From: a bacterium | Lineage (GTDB): Bacteria > Electryoneota > Electryoneia > Electryoneales > Electryoneaceae | DNA length: 64,000 bases | Direction of reading: 5' to 3' | Assembly: GCA_028278125.1 (NCBI GenBank) | Contig: JANQEY010000014.1 | Span: 8,114-72,113 of the forward strand | Shown: positions 36,388 to 44,705 of the stretch, in pieces | Layout of the letters: each line of letters opens with the position of its first letter | Numbering within the stretch: position 1 is the first letter of the stretch | Program-made: the position numbers and the translations under genes | Notes under the pieces: generated by a model | Seen by the model: only the letters and a program-made list of their open reading frames with translations | What the model was told of the DNA's origin: nothing | Database searches by the model: none

Positions 36388-38331
36388 TTGGTCAAACCAG
36401 GCTATCCAATATTGGAAACCGCATACAAAAAACTCGTCATTGTTGCATGCGACTGCAAGCCAGCCGAAATAGGTGGAAGTACTCGTGTGTTACGGCTGGC
36501 GGGGGCAGCGAAGAGCGGCGAAGTACCACCGGAGCAGTTACTGACGTTATCCAGAGATGTTTCAGCCGCCTTTCTCAAGCGTTATCCACAATGGCTTTAC
36601 CGATGGGTGCGTGAGAGTGGCGTACTCGACCTAGCAGTTTGGCCCGGCATGATAAGTTGGTGGTGGTATACGCCGATGTCGGAAAAAAGTCCCCTAAGGT
36701 CCAAGTTGTTACACCAGCTATATCAGCTGATGTTGGTTCGGGAGGTGATTGATCGGGATAGGCCGATTTCAGTGACGTGGTACGGTGACGATAAGGATAT
36801 GGCTGATATTCTTGCCTGTATTTGTGAAGAGATGGTAATTGCCTTGGATATCGTCCTGATCCGTAGATCCGGTATTCCGCTGCTGACTTCGGCACTGAAA
36901 CGCTTGTTGGCATTTTTTTATGATATGTCACGAATATTTGTGGCGCGGGTACTGTTTGCTAAACAGGTGCAGCGTGATGAAACTGTTAAAGCCGTTCTGT
37001 TTTCCAGATTTCCTGTGTTGTGGGAGGAACAATTAGCTGGTTGGCATGAGCGGATGTTTGGTCAATGGCCGGATAAACTGAGTGCTCAGCAGGTTGGATA
37101 CTCATTTGCTGTAACCTTGACGGATTCTCCTGTTCGACTTGTAAATAACTACAGAAAATATAAGAGGCTGTTTACAGAACGCCATATTATTCCTCTGGAA
37201 TCTGTTGTTAGGCTAAGGGATATTATTACTGCCCACGCGATGTTTTCATTTTCGTTTCGTTATATAAATTGGCGCAGTAAGCTCCGCAGCCAACGTGTCG
37301 TTTTTGAGAAGTTGGATGTAACAGCGCTGTTATGGCGAGAGTTGGATAGTAACGCACTTGATAATGAGTTACCCAGGAATCGATGGCTCAGCCGTGCCTG
37401 GACATGCGTTGTAAGAAATTGCCCTAATGTTCGCATGGTGTTTCATCCATTCGAGTATCAACCAATGGAGCGTGCCATATGGTCAGGTGTAAAGTCAGCA
37501 CTTGATATCTCTGTTATTGGTATTCAGACAGGTCTTTATACGTCATCGCATATGGGATTTGATTTTTTACCAGAGGAAATTCGATTGAACGGTGATCCTC
37601 TCAATGCCCCCATCCCGGATTTTCTGACCGCTTATGGCGAGTTGGCATATAATAAATTCAGTGCCAGAATGGGCGCTGATAGGGTATTGCTTCTTGGGGC
37701 GATACGTTATGCACAATTGGCTAACGAGCGACAGCAGTGTAACAATTGTGAAGACATCGTCGAACAGATGCGGCTTCCTACCGGCAAACGTTTTATGTTA
37801 GTCGCAACAGGTATGCAATTTAATGAGTCAGTGCCACTGATACAAGGTGCATTTACCCTGGCGGCACGCGATCCTGAGCTTCACCTTTTGTTCAAGTGCC
37901 ACTATCACATGCCTCTTGAGAAAGAAATAAAACGGCTGTCAGAAAAAAATGGTATCAGCAGATATTCTGTCTTTGAAAAGGATCTTTATACATTAATGCG
38001 TATTTCATATGTTATGTTGACTGGAGGTAGTTCAACTGCTTATGAAGCGATTGCGTTGGATTGTACTCCATTGATTTATCTACCTGTGCATTTATTGTCA
38101 AGTAGCCCTGCAATTGAAACTCCAGATGCCTTTGCATTTTGGTATAGCGAAGATGAATTGATCAATGCATATGAAGGTGTTCTTAATGGAGATGAATTAT
38201 GGCACAAAAGAAAACAAAATTGGCAGTGTGCACTAGAGGCACAGATGTGGCCTTTAGAGGCGACTGAGCAACGCTTGTATGAAAAGTTCGAGCCACTGCT
38301 GACCGGGGCCGGTAGCGAAAGCATGGCATAA
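36388..38331 (+). CDS. Large surface-carbohydrate biosynthesis protein (LIC13510/TIGR04326-like)
   Basis: 647 residues, probable TTG start at 36388 since no ATG or GTG lies at the start of the conserved region. Seen: KLVIVACDCKPAEIGGSTRV, LDLAVWPGMISWWWYTPMSE, LYQLMLVREVIDRD, a hydrophobic segment LTSALKRLLAFFYDMSRIFV, VRMVFHPFEYQPMERAIW, SVIGIQTGLYTSSHMGF, RFMLVATGMQFNES and VMLTGGSSTAYEAIALDC with IYLPVHLL. This resembles the TIGR04326 group of surface-carbohydrate proteins known from Leptospira-type clusters, with a GT-B-like C-terminal half. I am moderately sure of the group; the reaction is unknown. Confidence 0.65.
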   Translation: MVKPGYPILETAYKKLVIVACDCKPAEIGGSTRVLRLAGAAKSGEVPPEQLLTLSRDVSAAFLKRYPQWLYRWVRESGVLDLAVWPGMISWWWYTPMSEKSPLRSKLLHQLYQLMLVREVIDRDRPISVTWYGDDKDMADILACICEEMVIALDIVLIRRSGIPLLTSALKRLLAFFYDMSRIFVARVLFAKQVQRDETVKAVLFSRFPVLWEEQLAGWHERMFGQWPDKLSAQQVGYSFAVTLTDSPVRLVNNYRKYKRLFTERHIIPLESVVRLRDIITAHAMFSFSFRYINWRSKLRSQRVVFEKLDVTALLWRELDSNALDNELPRNRWLSRAWTCVVRNCPNVRMVFHPFEYQPMERAIWSGVKSALDISVIGIQTGLYTSSHMGFDFLPEEIRLNGDPLNAPIPDFLTAYGELAYNKFSARMGADRVLLLGAIRYAQLANERQQCNNCEDIVEQMRLPTGKRFMLVATGMQFNESVPLIQGAFTLAARDPELHLLFKCHYHMPLEKEIKRLSEKNGISRYSVFEKDLYTLMRISYVMLTGGSSTAYEAIALDCTPLIYLPVHLLSSSPAIETPDAFAFWYSEDELINAYEGVLNGDELWHKRKQNWQCALEAQMWPLEATEQRLYEKFEPLLTGAGSESMA

Positions 38332-38357
38332 GTAGTGATAGTTGGGGTGATGACTAA

Positions 38358-40157
38358 ATGATTTGTGCACTAATATTGGGGCGTAAAGGAAGTGTAGGTT
38401 TTCCAGGGAAGAATATGATGAAGGTGTTGGGTAGGCCTCTTGCATGGTATCCCATGAATGCAGCATTGCGATCTGGTGTCGTAGATAAGGCTTATATGTC
38501 TACCGATGATCCAGAGTTAATGGCTCTTGCAGAAGAGACAGGCTTCGAAGTAATAGAGAGGCCTGATTACCTAGCTACTAAGGAAGCGCTGGGTGAAGAT
38601 GCTTATAAGCATGGTTATGATGTGATCTGTGAGCGCACAGGAGAGACTCCCGAGCTGTTAATACTCTTATTTTGTAATGCTCCAACGGTAACAGTTGAAC
38701 AGATTCGTGAAGGGATTGAGGTATTGCGGGATAATCCACACTACGATTCGGCGATAACTGTATCTCGTTATAATATGTATAGTCCATTACGTGCACGACG
38801 TGTTGATGAAGATGGATTGTTGCAACCCTTTGTCCCATTTGAGACCTTTGGAGATCCTAGGACCCTGAACTGTGATCGCGACAGTCAGGGTGATGTCTTG
38901 TTTGCAGATGTGGCATTAAGCGTCATTCGTCCGCAGAATCTGGATAATATGGACAACGGTATGCTCCCACAGAAATGGATGGGACAGAAAATATATCCAC
39001 TAAAAAATGATGCCGGTCTAGATATCGATTACGTGTGGCAGACAGGTCAGATTGAGTGGTGGCTTCAGCAACAAGGATATACAGATCAATCAACTCCTTA
39101 TAACAAAGATAATGAGCCATTGGCAAATGAGACGCATGGCAGACAGATCTCGCCGGCAAAATCTGATAGTGAACGACGTGTTTTGATTACGACGGTACCA
39201 TTTGGAGAGCCCAATAGTGAACCATTGGATTTGCTTGAAGCGGCTGGTATTGATTATGTGATTAATCCCATCAACCGTAAATTAACTGAGGATGAGCTAG
39301 CTGGACTCATTGGTGACTTTGGTATCCTGATTGCTGGCACTGAACCCATTACCTCGAAAGTGATGGATGCTGCTCCATATCTACGGCTTATTGCACGTGT
39401 TGGGATAGGTTTGGATAATGTTGATCTTGTTGCCGCACGTGCAAGAGGGATCCATGTAGCCTATACACCAGAAGCGCCGTCACCTGCTGCTGCCGAACTG
39501 GCTATTGGGATGATGCTGTCTTTATTGCGCAATATATCTTCTACTGATCGTGCCATGCACAATGGAGTATGGCATAGGTATATGGGACGTAGACTATCAG
39601 AAATGACTATCGGTGTTATAGGTGTTGGTCGTATTGGTAAGCTTGTGATTAGCCATCTTGTAGGTGGATTTCCTGGGGTGAAGATCATCGCAAATGATAT
39701 TGCACCTGATAAAAATTTTGGCCGAGCCAATAAAGTTACATGGGTTGAAAAGGAAACAATTTATAAAGAGGCTGATATCATCACATTGCACTTACCGCTT
39801 TCACCACTGACCAATCGACTGATAAGGGCAGATGAAATGAAGATGATGAAATCTGATGCTCTACTAGTTAATACCTCACGTGGAAATATGATTGATGAAT
39901 ATGATCTTAAAGAAGCTCTCGAGGAAAAACTGATCGGGGGGGCAGCCATTGATGTGTTTGATCATGAGCCATATTCAGGAGGTTTGAGTACGCTGGATAA
40001 TTGCTTGCTTACATGCCATATGGGATCTATGACCAGGGATTGCCGCTACTGGATGGAACTTGGTGCAACTGAGGAGGTAGTACGTTTTGTAAAGCATGAG
40101 CCGCTCGAAAGGCTTGTGCCTGAGTTGGAGTATACGATTATGGAGGAGGGCCAGTGA
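38358..40157 (+). CDS. Fusion: NeuA-type CMP-sugar synthetase plus D-2-hydroxyacid dehydrogenase
   Basis: 599 residues. Residues 1 to about 245 are a NeuA-type cytidylyltransferase with an intact loop GRKGSVGFPGKN (Lys18, Asn19), STDDPELMALAEE, LLFCNAPTVTVEQI and GLDIDYVWQ, which keeps the two metal-binding Asp. After a polar linker, residues about 275-599 are a D-isomer-specific 2-hydroxyacid dehydrogenase: RVGIGLDNVDLVAARARGI, APSPAAAELAIGMML, Rossmann GVIGVGRIGKLV (Gly422/424/427), NTSRGNMIDE with Arg508, DVFDHEP with Glu537 and CHMGSMT with His554, the full catalytic triad. Both halves look active. (S)-sulfolactate dehydrogenase SlcC belongs to this dehydrogenase family. GGGGTGA precedes the ATG. 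Confidence 0.92.
   Translation: MICALILGRKGSVGFPGKNMMKVLGRPLAWYPMNAALRSGVVDKAYMSTDDPELMALAEETGFEVIERPDYLATKEALGEDAYKHGYDVICERTGETPELLILLFCNAPTVTVEQIREGIEVLRDNPHYDSAITVSRYNMYSPLRARRVDEDGLLQPFVPFETFGDPRTLNCDRDSQGDVLFADVALSVIRPQNLDNMDNGMLPQKWMGQKIYPLKNDAGLDIDYVWQTGQIEWWLQQQGYTDQSTPYNKDNEPLANETHGRQISPAKSDSERRVLITTVPFGEPNSEPLDLLEAAGIDYVINPINRKLTEDELAGLIGDFGILIAGTEPITSKVMDAAPYLRLIARVGIGLDNVDLVAARARGIHVAYTPEAPSPAAAELAIGMMLSLLRNISSTDRAMHNGVWHRYMGRRLSEMTIGVIGVGRIGKLVISHLVGGFPGVKIIANDIAPDKNFGRANKVTWVEKETIYKEADIITLHLPLSPLTNRLIRADEMKMMKSDALLVNTSRGNMIDEYDLKEALEEKLIGGAAIDVFDHEPYSGGLSTLDNCLLTCHMGSMTRDCRYWMELGATEEVVRFVKHEPLERLVPELEYTIMEEGQ
40142..40149 (+). promoter_or_regulatory. Strong ribosome binding site for the GTG-start epimerase gene
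   Basis: GGAGGAGG lies 4-5 bases before GTG at 40154, inside the end of the fusion gene. It is the most complete Shine-Dalgarno noticed in the window and supports use of GTG, with the GTGA overlap as start/stop coupling. Confidence 0.7.
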
Positions 40158-41053
40158 AGATTATTGCCTTCGGTGCTTCTGGTTTTGTCGGTAGCCATGT
40201 TGCAGATGCATTAACCGCTGCAGGTCATGATGTCACTATTTTTGATGCTTCCCCTTCAAAATATCTACAAGAAAAACAGTCCTATATTGAGGGGGATATT
40301 CTAGATTACGAGGCTGTAATACAGGCGATTGATGGTCATGATGTAGTATATAATTTCGCAGGTATCAGTGATATTGATGAGGCACTCAATAAACCATCCG
40401 AAACGGTCAGAATAAATATTCAAGGTTGTATCCATCAGCTTGAAGCAGCAAAGGAGTGTGGCATAAAGCGTTTCGTCTTTGCCTCCACAATATATGTCTA
40501 TTCTGAATCTGGAGGATTTTACCGAGTCAGTAAGCAGGCCTGCGAATTGTATATAGAGGAGTATCAACGACTCTATGGACTTGATTACACAATATTGCGC
40601 TATGGCACGCTATACGGTCGCCGAGCGGATGCAAGAAATAGTATATACAGGCATCTACGCCAAGCATTATTTGAGCGCAAAATTGTTGCTCAAGGAACAT
40701 CTAATACTATGCGTGAATATATCCATGTCGAAGATGCAGCGCGTAGCAGTGTGGACATTCTTGATGATGAATATAGGAATCAAAATATTATTCTCACTGG
40801 ACATGCCGCATACAAATCCAAGGACATGCTTGAAATGATCCGTGAGATAGTTGGTTCTGACGTGGTAATAGATTATCGAGATCCAGAAGAGGATAGAGGG
40901 CATGGCCATGGCCATTATAACCTGACGCCATATGCCTTTAGACCGAAAATTGGGAGGAAGCTAGTTAGTAACTATTTTACTGATATGGGACAGGGGCTAC
41001 TAGATTGCCTTAATGAGATTCACGATAATGAGATGAGAAATAAGTCGTTATAA
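40154..41053 (+). CDS. NAD-dependent epimerase/dehydratase (extended SDR)
   Basis: 299 residues, GTG start preceded by GGAGGAGG. Seen: KIIAFGASGFVGSHVADAL with the GxxGxxG cofactor loop, VVYNFAGISDIDEALNKPSE, RFVFASTIYVYSES with the active-site Ser/Thr, GFYRVSKQACELYIEEY with YxxxK (Tyr-Arg-Val-Ser-Lys), and LRYGTLYGRRADARNS. The family makes epimerised, dehydrated or reduced nucleotide sugars. It overlaps the NeuA-dehydrogenase fusion by 4 bp and shares one base with the HAD gene, so the three are likely co-translated. Substrate unknown; it may act on a CMP- or UDP-linked sugar. Confidence 0.88.
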   Translation: MKIIAFGASGFVGSHVADALTAAGHDVTIFDASPSKYLQEKQSYIEGDILDYEAVIQAIDGHDVVYNFAGISDIDEALNKPSETVRINIQGCIHQLEAAKECGIKRFVFASTIYVYSESGGFYRVSKQACELYIEEYQRLYGLDYTILRYGTLYGRRADARNSIYRHLRQALFERKIVAQGTSNTMREYIHVEDAARSSVDILDDEYRNQNIILTGHAAYKSKDMLEMIREIVGSDVVIDYRDPEEDRGHGHGHYNLTPYAFRPKIGRKLVSNYFTDMGQGLLDCLNEIHDNEMRNKSL

Positions 41054-41691
41054 TGGACGCTATATTTTTTGATTTTGATGGCGTAATTCTTGAATCCGTA
41101 GATATTAAAGGTGAAGCCTTCAGAGATTTATTTGCTCATGAGGAGTCAAATTTACAGCAGATAGTTGATCTGCATTATTCTCAGGGTGGGATGTCACGTT
41201 ACCGGAAATTTGAGATCATTTATAACGATATACTTGACAGGCCTCTATCAAAAGAACAGAAAGAGATATTGGGTAAAAGGTTTGCTGAACTGGTTGTTCA
41301 GAAGGTAATTGCATGCCCTTTTGTATCAGGAGCATATGAGTTTCTAACAGAGCACTATATGGAAAATAAACTTTTCATAGTCTCCGGTACGCCTGATCAA
41401 GAGTTACAGGATATAGTATGTCGACGTGATTTAGACCGCTATTTTATTGAAATTCATGGTGCACCTAGAAATAAAACCGAGATAGTATTAGATATTCTTA
41501 AACGGCATAATTTGTCAGCGCCAAGGGTTTTTTTTGTCGGTGATGCGATTAACGATTATGATGCAGCATATCAGACAGGCACTTGCTTCATAGGGCGTGT
41601 GCCAAAAAATAGGGAAAACCCTTTTCCAGATTCGACCAGAATCATCACGGATCTGACGGAACTGTCAGATGCTATCCTAGATGAGACTTAA
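41053..41691 (+). CDS. HAD-superfamily phosphatase
   Basis: 212-residue HAD subfamily IA hydrolase. Seen: AIFFDFDGVILESVDIKGEA with the nucleophile and acid Asp7/Asp9 (motif I), LFIVSGTPDQELQDI (motif II Ser/Thr), RNKTEIVLDIL (motif III Lys) and VFFVGDAINDYDAAYQTG (motif IV metal Asp). A helical cap lies between motifs I and II. It starts within the TAA of the epimerase gene and its end overlaps the next gene by 11 bp. A sugar-phosphate phosphatase for the cluster's precursors (for example a 1- or 9-phosphate) is likely; the exact substrate is unknown. Confidence 0.88.
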   Translation: MDAIFFDFDGVILESVDIKGEAFRDLFAHEESNLQQIVDLHYSQGGMSRYRKFEIIYNDILDRPLSKEQKEILGKRFAELVVQKVIACPFVSGAYEFLTEHYMENKLFIVSGTPDQELQDIVCRRDLDRYFIEIHGAPRNKTEIVLDILKRHNLSAPRVFFVGDAINDYDAAYQTGTCFIGRVPKNRENPFPDSTRIITDLTELSDAILDET

Positions 41692-43177
41692 TTCAATTGT
41701 GAACAAACCTAATATTATTCTGATTATCCTCGATTCTGCTCGTCGCGATATGTTTGGCTGTTATGGTAACCGCGATGGTCTGACACCGAATATCGATAAC
41801 CTTGTACAGGAAAGTCTGCTGTTGAATGACCACTATGCGGCTGGATGTGGTTCGGCGCAGGCCCATGTCAGCATCTTTCTTGGGCAACACTCGTTCAGGC
41901 ACGGCGTTGTACATAATATGTCGGAGATGAAAGATGATATCAAGGCGTTGCCTCTATTGCTTAAAAGTGCCGGTTATAGAAGCTATGGGCATTGCATGGT
42001 GAGTTGTATTCCGCCCGCAGGATATGAGGATCTGTTTGGGTTTGATGAGTTCTATTATCCAGGAAAACAGGGGGTAAGTGTTAAGAAGGGTGTAAAGTCA
42101 AGGCTCATTGATCTGGTCAGAATAAATCCTTTTCTTTGGGATAAATTGAAAAAGGCCTATAAATATTTTGTGGGTCAGGATGGTGTTACACGTGCCGCAG
42201 CACAGAACTTTGATGGTCAGGCATCACTGGACTACCTTCTCAAGCAATTGTGTAATTCGACGAATGACAATCCGATATTTGCCTATTCGACCCTATTGCA
42301 CCCACATACCCCATACTATCCACCTAAGTGGTGTATTGAGAGGGTATTCAAAGGGCAAAAGATTGATAAGCTGTCATTTGAGATACAGAGCAATCTGCAT
42401 GGCTGGATAAATGGTGACTATGGGGCGGCAGAAGAGGCAATTGACTCATTAAAGAAGTTTTATCAGGCGGAATTAATATATGCTGATTACCTGATTGGTG
42501 ATTTTATTGATGAGCTGAGAAAGAGTAATGTCTTGGATGATTCTATACTCATCATTACATCAGATCACGGTGAATTGCTGGGTGAGCATGGTGAACTAAA
42601 TCATGGTGGGACCGTCTGGGAGGAGATATACAGGTTGCCTTTTATAATTCGTTTTCCTGAAAAGCTGTCAGGAGGAGAAGTATATGATGGTGTGACATCA
42701 GCGCTGGATATAGTTCCAACATTATTAGATATGGTGGGGCTTGAAGAAACCATGCAGACAGCGGTTTTAGATGGAGAGTCTATTCTGGAATTAATGGATA
42801 ATAAACCGGATCGCACACTTGTGGTTGATGCGCCACCAATAGTGCTACCTGAGCGGCTGAAGGACTTTCCCAATGTTGTAGCACGTGGCAGTTATATTTC
42901 ACGTGCTGTAAGAGACAGTAACTATAAATATATATGGCAATCTAACGGTTATCGCTATTTATATCCTATCGGGGAAGTTGAGAATGACGCTAACAATCGC
43001 TTGAAAGATCAGCCACAGATTGCCGAGGAGATGCATGGATTTATGGAGAATTATTATAGATCCATAGATTCAGCGGCAGATATTAATCAGTACCCAATTA
43101 ATATGGGTACCACTGCAGCAATGAAAATGACAAATCCTGTTATTCGTCAGGAGCTGAAAAAGTTAGGATATTTGTAG
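41681..43177 (+). CDS. Sulfatase-fold (alkaline-phosphatase superfamily) protein, Ser at nucleophile site
   Basis: 498 residues. Seen: NIILIILDSARRDMFGCYGN with metal-binding Asp, LTPNIDNLVQESLLLNDHYA, GSAQAHVSIFLGQHSFRHGV, ILIITSDHGELLGEHGELNH with the second metal Asp/His pair, and IRFPEKLSGGEV. The block that in sulfatases reads C-x-P-S-R-x-x-x-x-T-G aligns as S-A-Q-A-H-V-S-I-F-L-G, so Ser58 sits where formylglycine Cys or transferase Thr normally is; Cys56 is two residues off. Hence a phosphatase or phosphotransferase, or a Ser-type sulfatase, rather than a Cys-type sulfatase. No signal peptide is visible, which suggests a cytoplasmic place. Start ATG 41681 overlaps the HAD gene; GTG 41699 is possible. 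Confidence 0.8.
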   Translation: MRLNSIVNKPNIILIILDSARRDMFGCYGNRDGLTPNIDNLVQESLLLNDHYAAGCGSAQAHVSIFLGQHSFRHGVVHNMSEMKDDIKALPLLLKSAGYRSYGHCMVSCIPPAGYEDLFGFDEFYYPGKQGVSVKKGVKSRLIDLVRINPFLWDKLKKAYKYFVGQDGVTRAAAQNFDGQASLDYLLKQLCNSTNDNPIFAYSTLLHPHTPYYPPKWCIERVFKGQKIDKLSFEIQSNLHGWINGDYGAAEEAIDSLKKFYQAELIYADYLIGDFIDELRKSNVLDDSILIITSDHGELLGEHGELNHGGTVWEEIYRLPFIIRFPEKLSGGEVYDGVTSALDIVPTLLDMVGLEETMQTAVLDGESILELMDNKPDRTLVVDAPPIVLPERLKDFPNVVARGSYISRAVRDSNYKYIWQSNGYRYLYPIGEVENDANNRLKDQPQIAEEMHGFMENYYRSIDSAADINQYPINMGTTAAMKMTNPVIRQELKKLGYL

Positions 43178-43183
43178 GCTGTT

Positions 43184-44338
43184 ATGTTTAGTAAAATTAT
43201 TAATATGTTTTCGTCTGGTAAAGGCCCACGACCAAATGTGGTGATCATCCTGTTAGACCAATTTCGACATGATGCGCGGGATACCCACCCAGTATTCGCT
43301 AAGCTGGGACAACAGGGAGTTCTGTTTTCGGAGACAATCACCTATGCGCCCTATACTTTGGCATCCTGCCATGCAACATTCACCGGCATGTATGGAAGAC
43401 AGAATGGTGTGGATGCTTATACGAAATCAGACCAGTTTGATAAACAGGGCTGTTATTCAATTGCTCAGTATCTGAAGGGTGCTGGTTACAATACCCGTGC
43501 ATACACATTCAGTCCCATCCTGATACCACATAGTGGTTTTGATACAGTTACTATTATTCCTGAAGACGAGGAGCCTGGAATCCTCGAAAGTCATATGCAG
43601 GAGATAGATAAGTGTTTTGCACAGGACAAGCCGTTTTTTAGTTATCTACATCATGGTGAAATACATCATGATGTGGTTAAGGAAGTTATCAAGAAATTTG
43701 ATAAGTTCGATGAGCGTTATTTCGGGCATCTGATGGAGAATAAGGAGCGCTATCGACGCTATGCTAAGGAGGCCGGTGATTATCTGGATAAACTGGTTGA
43801 TTACATCAGGTCCCAAGATCAGGATGACAATACAGTAATTATTGTTCTGACAGATCACGGAGCCAGTAATGGTGAACGACCAGGCGAGAAGGCCTATGGG
43901 ACTTTTACCTATGATTACAGTATCAAGATCTGGCAATATTGGATATGGCCAGCTGGTCTGCCAAGCGGGATGGAGATACAGTGGCAGGTGAGGACAATTG
44001 ACATCTTGCCAACTATTCTGGATTTACTAGAACTTACCCCAAAACATGGTAAGAAGCCTATCATGGGGCAGTCTCTTCTACCGATGGTACGCCAGGAAGA
44101 GGATAGTCATCGAATAGCATTTTCTGAAACTGGTGGTGTTGATGGGGCATATCCATCACCGAGTGATCCTAATATAAGATGCGTACGGGATGGTAAGTGG
44201 AAGCTTATACACAACAAGACAACCAATCAGTTTGAGCTCTATGACCTGGAGAATGATGCAGAAGAGCGCAACAATCTGTATGGTACGCATCCTGAACAGG
44301 CTGACTTGTTGTGGCGCCAGATGGTCGACTATCTATAA
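43184..44338 (+). CDS. Sulfatase-fold (alkaline-phosphatase superfamily) protein, Thr at nucleophile site
   Basis: 384 residues, paralogous in fold to the upstream gene but clearly diverged. Seen: NVVIILLDQFRHDARDTHP, VLFSETITYAPYTLASCHAT followed by FTGMYGRQNGV, VIIVLTDHGASNGERPGEKA, RTIDILPTILDLLELTP and KWKLIHNKTTNQFELYDLE, the last being a typical sulfatase C-terminal block. At the nucleophile site the sequence reads T-L-A-S-C-H-A-T-F-T-G, with Thr58 in place of Cys, as in phosphoethanolamine and phosphoglycerol transferases. Unlike those transferases, it lacks N-terminal membrane helices. Its substrate might be a phospho- or sulfo-sugar intermediate. It starts 6 bp after the preceding stop. 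Confidence 0.8.
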   Translation: MFSKIINMFSSGKGPRPNVVIILLDQFRHDARDTHPVFAKLGQQGVLFSETITYAPYTLASCHATFTGMYGRQNGVDAYTKSDQFDKQGCYSIAQYLKGAGYNTRAYTFSPILIPHSGFDTVTIIPEDEEPGILESHMQEIDKCFAQDKPFFSYLHHGEIHHDVVKEVIKKFDKFDERYFGHLMENKERYRRYAKEAGDYLDKLVDYIRSQDQDDNTVIIVLTDHGASNGERPGEKAYGTFTYDYSIKIWQYWIWPAGLPSGMEIQWQVRTIDILPTILDLLELTPKHGKKPIMGQSLLPMVRQEEDSHRIAFSETGGVDGAYPSPSDPNIRCVRDGKWKLIHNKTTNQFELYDLENDAEERNNLYGTHPEQADLLWRQMVDYL

Positions 44339-44705
44339 GTGCTATGTGTCTTGAAGAGATAGTGTGAGTGGGTGGTGATAGATAGGTAAAGCCTGAAAAA
44401 ATCACAGGCGCTGTTGTTGATATTGTTCTGTTTGACCTGCTACTGATTGCTGCAAGCCACAGATCTGGTACAGAGTTGTTTGATGGCTCTTCTCTTTTTT
44501 ATATGTCAGGTAGTTGCAGACTAAAGCAGTATCAACTGATGTCAGTTTGGCTAATGCTTGCTAAATAATAACGCCAGATACAACGCAAATCCGGTCATCA
44601 GCACTCTACTTTACACCGATCCAAAGTAGTAAAATCTCGTCCCGGCGGGCCGCATGGAAATAGGGCGTGTTCAACTGAATAATAAAGGCGTGTGAGAGGA
44701 AATTA
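44339..44705 (+). other. 367-bp intergenic region without a recognisable gene
   Basis: The longest gap in the window. I see no convincing open frame, tRNA or transposon end. It holds a perfect 7-bp inverted repeat (see 44606-44634) and, just before the next gene, GAGAGGAA. The preceding genes form one tight series and the following ones another, so a transcript end and a new promoter may lie here, but no clear -35/-10 pair was found. Confidence 0.6.
44606..44634 (+). terminator. Candidate hairpin in the 367-bp gap
   Basis: CTACTTT at 44606-44612 and AAAGTAG at 44623-44629 form a perfect 7-bp stem with a 10-base loop, followed by TAAAA. The A-rich tail is a poor match to a rho-independent terminator on this strand; the hairpin could also be an operator-like palindrome. 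Confidence 0.25.

Noticed and set aside
41681..44338. Formylglycine-dependent arylsulfatases
   Set aside because: The Cys-x-Pro/Ala-x-Arg motif is absent in both; the aligned residue is Ser or Thr and no sulfatase-maturing enzyme is evident with confidence.
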